Source: Oscillospiraceae bacterium (GTDB lineage Bacteria > Bacillota_A > Clostridia > Saccharofermentanales > Saccharofermentanaceae). From it: DNA of 21,676 nt. Each line of letters starts with the position of its first letter. Positions within the stretch are counted from its first letter, which is position 1. A program made the translations under genes and the position numbers. The DNA lies in NCBI GenBank assembly GCA_902803365.1, contig CADCPU010000152.1:1-21676 (forward strand), given 5' to 3'. Positions 13,606 through 21,676 of the stretch are shown here, piece by piece. The notes below the pieces were generated by a model. The model was given only the letters and a program-made list of their open reading frames with translations. It searched no databases and was not told where the DNA came from.

Positions 13606-15421
13606 CCTTTTCCTCCCAAACGAATATCTTATCTGAAGGCATATACTCCATTACCTTCTTCTTGATCGTCTCTATCATTATCGCCGATATGCTGCCGTAA
13701 TGCGAGACACCGTTTTCGGACACAAACGGAAAAGCAACCGAAGGAGCGTTCGGGCGGCGTCTTCTGATGAGTTTGAGATAATCACTGGAGATCCTGAAAA
13801 CACCGATGCTCACGTCGTTGACCACAGACGGATCAACAGCAGCGAAAACATCTTCTACGAGCTTGGTATAGTCTTTTTCCCAATCCGGATAATAGATCAG
13901 CGGATCAAAACAAACTCGAGTCTTAAAACCAAGATCCGCGCAGGTCTTAAGTGCATTAAGTCTGTTTGCCATGTCGGAAGCACGATGCTCGATACCTGAT
14001 GCAACAACATCCGGAGACAAAGTCCAGGCAAGTATCACTCGATCACATGGCTTCATATCCTTCAAAACGGCAATATTGGAACTCTTTGTCCTGATCTCGA
14101 CCGTAAGATCAGGCCTGTCGTAAACAGCTTCGATAATCTTTCTGACGTAATCAAAAAGGCCTTCTGCCGCAAGAAGATCAGTATCGTAAGATACACAGAG
14201 ATACATCGGATGTTCCTTAAGTATCTCGTCGATCTCGTTGATCAGCTTATCAAGATCAGTAAAAGCAACGATATTTCCTGAAGGATACATTCCTGCCAGA
14301 TAGCAATACTCGCAATCATAAAGACAGTTCATCATACAGGAAGAATAGTAAAAGTCCTTATTACCGAAGTCCTGACAGACATCAGCGCCCTTATAGACAT
14401 ATCTGCCGCGGTTATTGGCCAATATGAGCGCAGGAGATCTCTTCTGAAGATCGAAGTTCTGATGCTTGCGGTTAAAGATATCCTTGTAGTTATCGATAAG
14501 GATCACCCTTCGATCCTTGAAATTATCCGGAATAACGGCATCCTTCTCCGCATAGATATTGGTAAAGCGAGGATTAAGAAGATCATATCGACCGGAAGGT
14601 CTGAACTTGAGGATCGAATCATTCTTGAATCCGTCAAACCAATCTTCGAATATCTGCTTTTTATAGTTCTTATCATTGCGCTCAAGCTCGATATCAAGAA
14701 GTCTCAAGATATCGGATACATAATCTTGATCGTTTAAGATGCGATAGAATACGCCTCTTTGAAGTTTCTCATAAAGGCTTCTTGTAAGGCTGAACTTATC
14801 CTCTACCTTGCTTAGGAGATCATTATCGATATCATGACTTACCGGATGGTTCATTGAAGAAACACTATTTGCAAATTCAATGATACGATCCGCATAAGGC
14901 TTGATAAGTTCCGTAGGATCAGCTGGATTTGACGGATCAAGGATATCCGAGACTACCTTAAACATAAAGAGCCTGTCGATCGTTACGTGGACTGAGGCAG
15001 CTTCATAAAAAGCTGCAGACTCCATGTCAAAAAGTCCGGTACCTTCAGTGGCAGGCTTTGAGACACAATTGATAAAGCTCCTGTTAAAGTCATTCTTATA
15101 GAGCACATCAGGATAAAAAGTCCTGTCAAAGACCGTATCGATGATGCCGTCTATAAGGAACATATCGCCTGTTTTCGCGAAGCCTTCGGAGGCACCGCAT
15201 ATACCGACATTGATAATGACGGAATCCTCGGAGGCAGGAAAGAGCGCAAAATGGCGGGAGACGTTCCTTAAACAAGGAACATATCCCCCGCCTGTTATTA
15301 CGAGTTCGACCGCATCGGACACAAAGTGCTGATACTGCTGCTCCTCAGATCTTTTCTTAAGACCGAGTGCTTCGATAAAAGGCTTTGCTTCCGAATATAA
15401 TGCGGTAACTATGGTTATCAT
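13598..15421 (-). CDS. Fusion: MTA/SAH nucleosidase-like domain + spore photoproduct lyase-like radical SAM domain
   Basis: This is a 607-aa protein. Residues 1-187 resemble the MTA/SAH nucleosidase (Pfs/MtnN) fold: V-I-I-N-V-G-I-C-G-A at 68-77, Glu11 near the N-terminus, Glu134 in F-D-M-E-S-A-A, and Asp159 in V-V-S-D. These match the catalytic Glu/Glu/Asp of the family, although the middle is shortened. Residues ~300-607 resemble spore photoproduct lyase. They show a radical SAM CxxxCxxC at Cys366/370/373 (with extra Cys362), then C-Y-L, Cys409 in L-C-V-S-Y-D-T-D (where, from memory, the SPL hydrogen-donor Cys141 would align), H-R-A-S-D-M-A-N-R-L-N-A-L, and P-D-W-E-K-D-Y. Residues ~190-300 are unassigned. 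Radical SAM chemistry yields 5'-deoxyadenosine, which MtnN-type enzymes hydrolyse, so a cis-acting clean-up module is plausible. The start lies one base after the DUF711 stop, with a weak ribosome binding site. Confidence 0.85.
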   Translation of the reverse strand: MITIVTALYSEAKPFIEALGLKKRSEEQQYQHFVSDAVELVITGGGYVPCLRNVSRHFALFPASEDSVIINVGICGASEGFAKTGDMFLIDGIIDTVFDRTFYPDVLYKNDFNRSFINCVSKPATEGTGLFDMESAAFYEAASVHVTIDRLFMFKVVSDILDPSNPADPTELIKPYADRIIEFANSVSSMNHPVSHDIDNDLLSKVEDKFSLTRSLYEKLQRGVFYRILNDQDYVSDILRLLDIELERNDKNYKKQIFEDWFDGFKNDSILKFRPSGRYDLLNPRFTNIYAEKDAVIPDNFKDRRVILIDNYKDIFNRKHQNFDLQKRSPALILANNRGRYVYKGADVCQDFGNKDFYYSSCMMNCLYDCEYCYLAGMYPSGNIVAFTDLDKLINEIDEILKEHPMYLCVSYDTDLLAAEGLFDYVRKIIEAVYDRPDLTVEIRTKSSNIAVLKDMKPCDRVILAWTLSPDVVASGIEHRASDMANRLNALKTCADLGFKTRVCFDPLIYYPDWEKDYTKLVEDVFAAVDPSVVNDVSIGVFRISSDYLKLIRRRRPNAPSVAFPFVSENGVSHYGSISAIMIETIKKKVMEYMPSDKIFVWEEKDE

Positions 15422-15422
15422 C

Positions 15423-16781
15423 TTAGTTTCTCATGCTGTGAATAGGAGCCGGGATCCTTCCGCCTCTGTTGATGAAGTCAGCACAGGAAGCTGTGTTGAC
15501 CGGCATGATAGGAGCAGTACCCAAAAGACCGCCGAATTCGACCTCATCACCTACTCCCTTACCCGGAACAGGAATGATACGAACTGCAGTTGTCTTATTG
15601 TTGAATGTACCGAGAGCCATCTCATCTGCGATGATACCGGAGATAGTTGTTGCATCAGTATCACCCGGGATAGCGATCATATCAAGACCAACGGAGCAGA
15701 CACATGTCATTGCTTCGAGCTTCTCGAGCTTGAGGCAGCCGGACTTAGCAGCTGCGATCATACCCTCATCCTCAGAAACAGGGATAAACGCACCGGAAAG
15801 ACCGCCTACGAATGAAGAAGCCATCGTACCGCCCTTCTTTACAGCGTCATTGAGCATTGCAAGAGCAGCTGTTGTACCCCAAGTACCGCACTCTTCAAGA
15901 CCGAATTCTTCAAGAAGTCGTGCAACGGAGTCACCTACAGCAGGAGTCGGAGCAAGTGACAGGTCGATGATACCGAACGGTACACCGAGTCTCTCGGATG
16001 CTTCACGGGCTACGAGCTCACCTACACGAGTGATCTTAAATGCTGCCTTCTTGATAGTCTCTGCTACGACACCGAGGTCACGACCCTTAACGGATTCGAG
16101 GGCGTGCTTAACAACACCAGGACCGGAAATACCTACGTTGATTACGCACTCAGGCTCACCGGGGCCTAAGAATGCGCCTGCCATGAAAGGATTATCTTCA
16201 GGTGCGTTAGCGAAAACAACGAGCTTAGCGCAACCGATAGCGTCTCTGTCAGCAGTTCTCTCTGCCGCGCGCTTGATGATGACACCCATATCTCTTACGG
16301 CATCCATATTGATACCTGTTCTTGTAGAAGCAAGGTTAACACTGGAACAAACGAAGTCTGTTGTTGCAAGAGCCTCAGGAATGGAATCGAGGAGGATCTT
16401 GTCAGATGTCGTATAGCCCTTCTGAACGAGAGCGGAGAAACCGCCGATAAAGTTAACGCCGCATGCTTTTGCAGCCTTATCGAGAGCCTTTGCAAAAGGT
16501 GTATAGTCCTTCGCACCGCAAGCTGCGGCAACGATGGAGATAGGCGTAACGGATATTCTCTTGTGGATGATCGGTACGTGATACTTCTTGGAGATGTCTT
16601 CACCTACCTGAACGAGATTGCCTGCATAGCGGCAGATCTTGTCATAGATCTTGTTGCAGGATTCCTCAACAGTAGAAGCAGCGCAGTCCATGAGGTTGAT
16701 ACCCATGGTGATAGTTCTGATATCAAGATGCTGCTCGGAGAACATCCTGGTTGTCTCGAGTATTTCAAAATCAGTAATCAT
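15423..16781 (-). CDS. DUF711 / UPF0210 (PFL-like) family protein
   Basis: The 452-aa product has the standard UPF0210 length and recognisable family blocks: [11 protein letters not shown] near the N-terminus, [53 protein letters not shown] and [14 protein letters not shown] at the C-terminal half. It has no signal peptide. The family is structurally related to pyruvate formate-lyase-like barrels, but its reaction is not established to my knowledge. ATG at 16781 follows GAGGTGA and lies 12 bases after the ACT gene stop; this ACT-DUF711 pairing is widely conserved in Firmicutes and some archaea. Here the pair leads an operon that continues into a radical SAM fusion and an SDR. Confidence 0.95.
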   Translation of the reverse strand: MITDFEILETTRMFSEQHLDIRTITMGINLMDCAASTVEESCNKIYDKICRYAGNLVQVGEDISKKYHVPIIHKRISVTPISIVAAACGAKDYTPFAKALDKAAKACGVNFIGGFSALVQKGYTTSDKILLDSIPEALATTDFVCSSVNLASTRTGINMDAVRDMGVIIKRAAERTADRDAIGCAKLVVFANAPEDNPFMAGAFLGPGEPECVINVGISGPGVVKHALESVKGRDLGVVAETIKKAAFKITRVGELVAREASERLGVPFGIIDLSLAPTPAVGDSVARLLEEFGLEECGTWGTTAALAMLNDAVKKGGTMASSFVGGLSGAFIPVSEDEGMIAAAKSGCLKLEKLEAMTCVCSVGLDMIAIPGDTDATTISGIIADEMALGTFNNKTTAVRIIPVPGKGVGDEVEFGGLLGTAPIMPVNTASCADFINRGGRIPAPIHSMRN

Positions 16782-16793
16782 AAGTTATTCACC

Positions 16794-17075
16794 TCAGATC
16801 CTGTGCATTGCATTGAAAAGGTCGGTGTGCTGGATAGTGATACTTACACCGAGTTCTTCGCCCAAAGCATTGAGTTTTTCTACGATATCGGATTTTTCGA
16901 TCTCAACATCCTTAAGATCTACCATCATGATCATGGTAAAGATGTTGTCGAGGATAGTCTGGGAGATATCCTTGATATTGATACCTTCTTCTGCGAGAAG
17001 CTTGGAAACACCTGCGATGATACCCACTCTGTCAATGCCGACAACAGTGATAACGGCTGTATTTTTTGCTGACAT
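16794..17075 (-). CDS. ACT domain protein, UPF0237 family
   Basis: ATG at 17075 is selected because AAGGAGT lies just upstream and the protein then begins at the domain edge; a longer open frame to 17180 adds a hydrophobic, non-family extension that overlaps the upstream gene. The 93-aa product is a single ACT domain: A-V-I-T-V-V-G-I-D-R-V-G-I-I-A-G-V-S at the start, the I-N-I-K-D-I-S-Q-T strand, and F-T-M-I-M-M-V-D. ACT domains bind amino acids or other small ligands as dimers. The UPF0237 type is related to GcvR regulators and habitually sits beside DUF711 genes, suggesting that it modulates the DUF711 protein. The ligand is unknown. Confidence 0.95.
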   Translation of the reverse strand: MSAKNTAVITVVGIDRVGIIAGVSKLLAEEGINIKDISQTILDNIFTMIMMVDLKDVEIEKSDIVEKLNALGEELGVSITIQHTDLFNAMHRI

Positions 17076-17133
17076 ATATGAACACTCCTTTAAGAATATT
17101 AAACTCATAAGCGTGTACTGAAACACAATGAAT

Positions 17134-17162
17134 ATTATATACCAGAACCGGAGTATTTTGAA
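17134..17162 (-). promoter_or_regulatory. Promoter of the ACT-DUF711 operon, embedded in the preceding gene's end
   Basis: Minus strand: TTCAAA (17162-17157), a 17-base spacer, then a perfect TATAAT (17139-17134). The upstream flavoprotein's stop codon TAA (17137-17135) is part of the -10 box. The leader to the ACT start would be about 50 bases. No terminator lies between the genes, so read-through from the flavoprotein operon is also expected. Confidence 0.65.
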
Positions 17163-18754
17163 ACAAGCGCATTCGCACATTTGATGCCGTCAACAGCTGA
17201 AGAAGTTATGCCGCCTGCATAACCTGCTCCTTCGCCGCACGGATAAAGTCCCTTTGTGTTGACGCTTTGAAAGTTTTCTTTATCTCTGAGGATCCTTACA
17301 GGCGACGAGCTTCTGGCTTCAACTGCAGTAAGGATCGCATCGTCATCATCAAAGCCCCTGATCTTTTTACCCATATTGATTATTCCGTCCTTTATGGATT
17401 CGGAGATCACTTCAGGGAACAGTTCATTCAGATCACAAAGCTTGACTGAAGGCTTATAGCTAGGCTGTATCTTACCGAATCCTTGAGCTGTCGTTCCATC
17501 CTTAAAGGCCTTGAACGTCGTACAAGGAGCTGATCCGTCAGATCCTGCAAGTTCATAAGCGCGAGTCTCAAGAAGCTCCTGGAACTCGATACCTGCCATT
17601 ATCCCCTCACCATATATCTCGGGATCAACAGGAACAAGAAGAGCAGAATTGGAATTCACTTCATCACGAGCATAATAGCTCATACCGTTGGTACAGATAT
17701 GACCTTCAGCGGAAGCACCCGGAACAACGACACCACCCGGGCACATACAGAAAGTATAGAGTTTTCTGCCCGTCTTGGTATCAACGGCAAGTTTATAAGA
17801 AGCCGATGAGATATCAAAATGACCTATCGTATCAAATCCGTACTGCGCGATATCGATATCTTTTCTCAAATGTTCGATCCTGACACCGACCGAAAACGGC
17901 TTATTCTCCATCGTGATGCCTTCATCAAGGAGTTCACGGAATGTGTCGCGGCTGCTGTGGCCGATCGCGAGGATCACGTCATCAGTATCGATATGAATCT
18001 GATCTTCACCACGCATATAGTCAACTCCGGTCACTTTGCCGTTTTCGATGCAAAGCTTACGCACAAGAGAATCAAAGCGCACTTCACCACCGAGGCTTTC
18101 GATCTCTTTTCTGATATTTACGACGACTTCCCTTAAGTTATCCGTACCGATATGCGGATGCGAATCGTAAACGATATCCTCAGGAGCACCGTGCTCTACG
18201 AAGGTATCGAAAATAAACCTCTTAAACTCACTGGATATGCCCGAAAAGAGTTTGCCGTCAGAAAAAGTGCCTGCTCCGCCCTCACCGAACTGAATGTTGG
18301 TCTCAGGGTCAAGCCTGCGCTTGCCGTTCTTATATTCTTCAACAAGTGCAACACGACGCTCCATTGCCGAACCGCGTTCAAGCACGATCGGCTTAAGGCC
18401 ATATCTTGCCAATACGAGAGCAGCAAACATACCTGCAGGACCAAATCCGATAATGACAGGCCTTTGCTTCATGCTTACGTTATCAAACTTAAAGACGCTC
18501 TTTATGAGCATCCTGTCTTCTTCCTCAAATTCTGCAGGCTTTCTGATGTCGACCCTGAAATTTGTAATGATATCGGGTCTTTTTCTGGCATCAACCGAAC
18601 GCTTATCGATACGAAGCGTGAGAAGACCGCGCTCTATGCCCTTATAGGCATTGCGCATATACTTGTTACCTTTTGAAAGCTTCAGGAGCAAAGCCTTATT
18701 AACGTCTCTTATCTCATCAAGCTCAGCAGGAGTAAGACTGATATCGAATGTCAT
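17135..18754 (-). CDS. FAD-dependent dehydrogenase (COG2509-type NAD(P)/FAD oxidoreductase)
   Basis: ATG at 18754 overlaps the previous stop as ATGA, with AAGGGAGTGAT upstream; an alternative start at 18799 would overlap the neighbour by 49 bases and lacks support. The 539-aa product has an ~95-residue N-terminal region, then the FAD-binding G-F-G-P-A-G-M (103-109) and V-L-E-R-G at the end of the second strand. Next come E-T-N-I-Q-F-G-E-G-G-A-G-T-F-S-D-G-K-L, A-I-G-H-S-S-R-D-T, C-M-C-P-G-G-V-V-V-P, and a C-terminal L-Y-P-C-G-E-G-A-G-Y-A-G-G-I-T-S-S-A-V-D-G FAD motif. These blocks mark the uncharacterised FAD-dependent dehydrogenase family widespread in Firmicutes. Substrate is not known. It follows a second flavoprotein in the same operon, and its last codons contain the promoter of the next operon. 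Confidence 0.93.
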   Translation of the reverse strand: MTFDISLTPAELDEIRDVNKALLLKLSKGNKYMRNAYKGIERGLLTLRIDKRSVDARKRPDIITNFRVDIRKPAEFEEEDRMLIKSVFKFDNVSMKQRPVIIGFGPAGMFAALVLARYGLKPIVLERGSAMERRVALVEEYKNGKRRLDPETNIQFGEGGAGTFSDGKLFSGISSEFKRFIFDTFVEHGAPEDIVYDSHPHIGTDNLREVVVNIRKEIESLGGEVRFDSLVRKLCIENGKVTGVDYMRGEDQIHIDTDDVILAIGHSSRDTFRELLDEGITMENKPFSVGVRIEHLRKDIDIAQYGFDTIGHFDISSASYKLAVDTKTGRKLYTFCMCPGGVVVPGASAEGHICTNGMSYYARDEVNSNSALLVPVDPEIYGEGIMAGIEFQELLETRAYELAGSDGSAPCTTFKAFKDGTTAQGFGKIQPSYKPSVKLCDLNELFPEVISESIKDGIINMGKKIRGFDDDDAILTAVEARSSSPVRILRDKENFQSVNTKGLYPCGEGAGYAGGITSSAVDGIKCANALVSKYSGSGI

Positions 18755-19929
18755 CCGATCACTCCCTTCGCAACTGCATAAGCCGAGCTCCATGCCCACT
18801 GAAGATTATATCCGCCGCAAGGACCGTCAACATTAACGGCTTCGCCTGCAACGAAAAGTCCCGGAACATCAAGACTTTGAAGATGCTCATCAAGAGCTGA
18901 CAGCTTTAAGCCGCCGCGTGTGACCTGCGCGTTATCAAAGCCGTTGGTAACGGAGATTATTATCCTGAAGTTATGGAGAAGATCGAGGAATCGCTTAACG
19001 TCGCTCTCATTCCTAAGCTGATCTTTTGACAGTCTCTTAAGCGTTATCCTGGTAAGTTCGCGTGGCAGAACGCCCGCAAGCGCATCTTCAATCTTGCGGT
19101 CATTAAACTTCTCTAGGCATTTCCTGATATGTTCATCAGAATCAGTAAGATCAGCTACGACCACATTCTTGCCGGGCTTAAGGAAACGAGACAGCTGCAT
19201 AACGCAGATGCCTGAAATACCATAATCAGTAAAGAGCATCTCGCCTGTCTCGGTCTTGATCTTATTGCCGTTGTTTTCAAGAGTTACCGTACACTCGAAC
19301 CTCTGACCGGATAAGTCTCTTATGTCCTTATCAGAACTTACAAGTGAAACAAGAGCCGGATTAACAGCTGTAAACCTTTCCTTCGGAATAAGACTTCCGA
19401 GCACCTTGAAGAAATTGCCGTCGCTGCCTGTAACTTTATATGAACAACCGCCTGTACAAACCGCAACTTTTTTGCTGGTGATCTCTGAAGCTGAAGTCTT
19501 TAAGATAAAATTATCTTCTTTTCGAATGCCCAAGACCTTGGAATCAAGTCTTATATCGACATCCTGCAGATACAGACGCATAGCATCAATTACTGAAGCG
19601 CTCTTAAATGTAGACGGATATACGAGCTCACCCTTGTCTTTGGTATCAAGTCCAAGCTCGTTTTCGAAAAAAGAGATCGACGCATACTGATCGTGTGCCC
19701 CGATAACAGCCTTAAGCTTATCGGGATCATCCGTAAAGTATTCGTCGATATTAAGCGTATTGTTCGTCAGATTGCATCTGCCGTTTCCTGTGATGGCAAG
19801 TTTCCTGCCAAGCTTCGGATTGGAATCAAGGATAACGATATTCATATCAGGCACAAGAGAATGACATACGCAGGCCAGATAAAGCCCGCTGCTGCCTGCA
19901 CCGATTATCGCAAGGTCATATAAAGACAC
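18751..19929 (-). CDS. BaiN/HI0933-like NAD(P)/FAD-dependent oxidoreductase
   Basis: The start is GTG at 19929, 6 bases after GAGGAG and 3 bases after the CYTH stop. The 392-aa product opens with the dinucleotide-binding L-A-I-I-G-A-G-S-S-G-L (FAD) and the family signature G-R-K-L-A-I-T-G-N-G-R-C-N-L-T-N. It ends with V-A-G-E-A-V-N-V-D-G-P-C-G-G-Y-N-L-Q-W-A-W-S-S-A, which closes the FAD site. The family includes BaiN (implicated in bile acid dehydroxylation) and many unassigned members, so the name should not be read as bile acid activity here. It ends in an ATGA overlap with the next flavoprotein gene, making coupled translation likely. Confidence 0.93.
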   Translation of the reverse strand: MSLYDLAIIGAGSSGLYLACVCHSLVPDMNIVILDSNPKLGRKLAITGNGRCNLTNNTLNIDEYFTDDPDKLKAVIGAHDQYASISFFENELGLDTKDKGELVYPSTFKSASVIDAMRLYLQDVDIRLDSKVLGIRKEDNFILKTSASEITSKKVAVCTGGCSYKVTGSDGNFFKVLGSLIPKERFTAVNPALVSLVSSDKDIRDLSGQRFECTVTLENNGNKIKTETGEMLFTDYGISGICVMQLSRFLKPGKNVVVADLTDSDEHIRKCLEKFNDRKIEDALAGVLPRELTRITLKRLSKDQLRNESDVKRFLDLLHNFRIIISVTNGFDNAQVTRGGLKLSALDEHLQSLDVPGLFVAGEAVNVDGPCGGYNLQWAWSSAYAVAKGVIG

Positions 19930-19932
19930 TTC

Positions 19933-20592
19933 TTACTCCTCATCCAAAAGCTTGAGACAACGTCTGAACTTACTGTCGTTGGAGAACTGAGCCGTAGTCT
20001 TGCTGACGATATAGTTGGCAAGATCTGACAGGTCAACGACATCACCCGAGATAAGTTCGAGTTCGAGTTCGCAGATAGGCTCGCTCTTGTCGCCTGCAGA
20101 GAGCTTACCTAAGTCAAAGCAAGCTTCCATAATGCTGTCTCCGTAGCCGAAAGTATATATAGTCCTGTTAAACTTGGTCTTGCACAAAGGCTCAAGCTCA
20201 TCGTCATCGATACCGTCAAGAGCTGACGTAAGGATATCAGAAGGATCCTCGCTCCTTGAGATACCGTCAAGGAACTCCTCCTTTGAGAAAGACTTGGAAA
20301 ATGTCTTGAGATTCCACTCATAACGCTGGTGAAGGCCGTTTTCAACCTTACCGCCGAGCTTGATCGTATGCTCGTATGTCTCTTCTTCCTCATCGGAATC
20401 CGAGATGTTTCTGACTCTGATAGCACCGCCGCGACTCAACATCTTACGGTCAGGTGTATCGTAATAAACACTGGACAGTTTAATTGCTTCCTGTTCCTCA
20501 TGCTCCATACAGAGGTTATAAAACCAGTCTGCATCGAGAATGCCAAACAATTCTTCTTCGTTCTTAAATGTCAGTTTATATTCTGTCTCCAT
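19933..20592 (-). CDS. CYTH-domain protein (triphosphate tunnel metalloenzyme-like)
   Basis: The 219-aa product begins with the E-x-E-x-K signature (M-E-T-E-Y-K: Glu2, Glu4, Lys6). It continues with S-V-Y-Y-D-T-P-D-R-K-M-L and G-G-A-I-R-V-R, the Y-E-H-T-I-K-L-G strand and the acidic E-L-E-L-E-L-I-S-G strand, all tunnel-lining elements of CYTH enzymes. Members hydrolyse inorganic triphosphate or thiamine triphosphate, or make cAMP, using divalent metal; triphosphatase is the most common bacterial activity. No C-terminal CHAD domain is present. ATG at 20592 follows AAGGAA, 8 bases after the DUF5711 stop. It is soluble and cytoplasmic as predicted from the lack of hydrophobic segments. Confidence 0.9.
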   Translation of the reverse strand: METEYKLTFKNEEELFGILDADWFYNLCMEHEEQEAIKLSSVYYDTPDRKMLSRGGAIRVRNISDSDEEEETYEHTIKLGGKVENGLHQRYEWNLKTFSKSFSKEEFLDGISRSEDPSDILTSALDGIDDDELEPLCKTKFNRTIYTFGYGDSIMEACFDLGKLSAGDKSEPICELELELISGDVVDLSDLANYIVSKTTAQFSNDSKFRRCLKLLDEE

Positions 20593-20600
20593 ATTATTCC

Positions 20601-21676
20601 TTAATAATTGTATGTATGCACACCGCTGGTAGATACGACAATGATCTTATCGCTTCCGATGAATCCGACCTTCAATACGTCTTCATCTACGGAAATATCG
20701 GATACGACGTTACCGTCACTACCGAAAACGAATATCCTTCGGTCAACGCTTATGACCGCTCTGTCGCCATCTGTACCATATGCATTAACGGTACTTCCCA
20801 ATAATGAATCGTAAACTATATTGTTACCGCTGTCAATGACAGCAAGCTTATTAACACGTCCTACACCGTCAGAATAGATGATAAAAAGGTTATCTCCGAC
20901 AGTGAAACAACAGTTAAAGCTTCCGAATCCGAGTTCAAGCTTTGCTACGTCCTTATCGCCAACAAGATAAGCCGAATCACTCGAGAAAGTAACGAATCTG
21001 TCCTTCGAGAAACAGATCGAAGACAAGATCTCACTATCCTCGATCGAGTAGACAGCGTGGTCATCAGCCGTATATCTCTTTCTGTCATATTCGATCTTAA
21101 GAAGCTTGATATAAGGCTTAACAACGGCACCGTTGGTATTTACGGTCGTGATCGCGATCATCGAAGAATCATCGTTAAACACGCAAGATACCGGGAATCC
21201 GGAATCATTGGATATACACTCGGCGATAAAAGCACCGTTGGGATCACAGAGCATTACTTCACCGTAAGCATCCTTACTGTCAAGGATCACGGCGGAGAAA
21301 CACTGATCTGACAGATAGCACGCCTTGATCTTCTCATCAGTCGACTTAATGAAGATCTGATTCTTCGCATCATATACAGAGAAGGAATAACCGTCGATAT
21401 CTGCAACGATACAATAGCCGTTCCTTATGTAACATACCGGGTTCATATAATTTACCGGATAGCTGTATACTTCGCTTCCCGAAGATGTAAGATAAGCGAC
21501 TCTGTCATTAGCGATCTTGATAACACCGTCACAGAAAGGATAGAGTTTCTGGGCTTCGGCAAATTCGCACGAAAAACCCGACTGCGCAGAAAGTCTGACA
21601 GAACTGTCAGCACCTTCGAGTGCACTCTGCTTTTTAGAAACAAAATAAAGCAATACAAAACTTGCAATGAGGATGA
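20601..21676 (-). CDS. DUF5711-like membrane-anchored beta-propeller protein (5' end outside window)
   Basis: The frame stays open to the right edge; the visible 357 residues begin with a hydrophobic I-L-I-A-S-F-V-L-L-Y-F-V followed by S-K-K-Q, the end of an N-terminal membrane anchor. An in-frame TTG at 21653 falls inside this helix and is not the true start. The rest is a regular series of beta-strand repeats (for example S-G-S-E-V-Y-S-Y, D-G-Y-S-F-S-V-Y-D, S-D-G-V-G-R-V-N-K-L, G-S-D-G-N-V-V-S-D) suggesting a propeller exposed outside the membrane. This is the plan of DUF5711 proteins of Clostridia, whose function is unknown. It starts, or is early in, an operon running through CYTH and two flavoprotein genes. 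Confidence 0.8.
   Translation of the reverse strand, partial: ILIASFVLLYFVSKKQSALEGADSSVRLSAQSGFSCEFAEAQKLYPFCDGVIKIANDRVAYLTSSGSEVYSYPVNYMNPVCYIRNGYCIVADIDGYSFSVYDAKNQIFIKSTDEKIKACYLSDQCFSAVILDSKDAYGEVMLCDPNGAFIAECISNDSGFPVSCVFNDDSSMIAITTVNTNGAVVKPYIKLLKIEYDRKRYTADDHAVYSIEDSEILSSICFSKDRFVTFSSDSAYLVGDKDVAKLELGFGSFNCCFTVGDNLFIIYSDGVGRVNKLAVIDSGNNIVYDSLLGSTVNAYGTDGDRAVISVDRRIFVFGSDGNVVSDISVDEDVLKVGFIGSDKIIVVSTSGVHTYNY

Noticed and set aside
15469..16416. 315-codon open frame on the plus strand opposite the DUF711 gene
   Set aside because: Antisense shadow with Ser/Pro/Thr-rich low-complexity product caused by the codon bias of the real gene.
18751..19929. Bile-acid dehydroxylation role for the BaiN-like protein
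   Set aside because: No other bai genes are present, and the HI0933-like family is broad.

Overview
The window (21,676 bases, moderate G+C, strong GGAGG-type ribosome binding sites, tightly packed operons, many short-loop intrinsic terminators) looks like a chromosomal segment of a Clostridia-type Firmicute. The BlaI/M56 pair, the ACT/DUF711 pair, a spore-photoproduct-lyase-like radical SAM protein and a DUF5711 protein support this; genus-level placement is not possible from the sequence alone. No tRNA, rRNA, CRISPR array, transposase or phage gene was seen.

Region 1 (1-2,970, plus strand) is arginine biosynthesis: the 3' part of argG, a terminator-like hairpin, a 90-aa zinc-ribbon protein, a GNAT acetyltransferase and argH. 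A hairpin at 2,934-2,970 separates argH from the convergent minus-strand genes.

Region 2 (2,972-6,775, minus strand) is a signalling locus. A secreted lipoprotein gene is followed by a terminator, then a blaI-type repressor gene and an M56 (BlaR1-type) membrane metalloprotease gene one base apart. The protease lacks any recognisable penicillin-binding domain. It ends instead in two tandem copies of a ~190-residue domain that also forms the whole exported part of the neighbouring lipoprotein. The blaI promoter (TTGACA-17-TAGACT) is overlapped by two abutting 20-bp repeats and a dyad, a good candidate for autoregulation.

Region 3 (6,873-12,901) encodes three paralogous secreted proteins, each with four DUF4214-type repeats but different C-termini: a short YD/YwqK-like tail, a CHAP peptidoglycan-hydrolase domain, and a long YD/YwqK-like tail. 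A plus-strand MATE transporter gene lies between the second and third. The 295-bp gap after it holds two identical 19-bp palindromes, a 131-nt three-stem imperfect inverted repeat and a terminator.

Region 4 (12,937-17,162, minus strand) is an operon: ACT-domain UPF0237 protein, DUF711/UPF0210 protein, a 607-aa fusion of an MTA/SAH-nucleosidase-like domain to a spore-photoproduct-lyase-like radical SAM domain, and a short-chain dehydrogenase. Its probable promoter lies inside the 3' end of the preceding flavoprotein gene. The nucleosidase-radical SAM fusion is, with the region 2 sensor, the most interesting item here.

Region 5 (17,135-21,676, minus strand) is a compact operon entering from beyond the right edge: a DUF5711 membrane-anchored protein (N-terminus cut), a CYTH triphosphatase-like protein, a BaiN/HI0933-like flavoprotein and a second FAD-dependent dehydrogenase.
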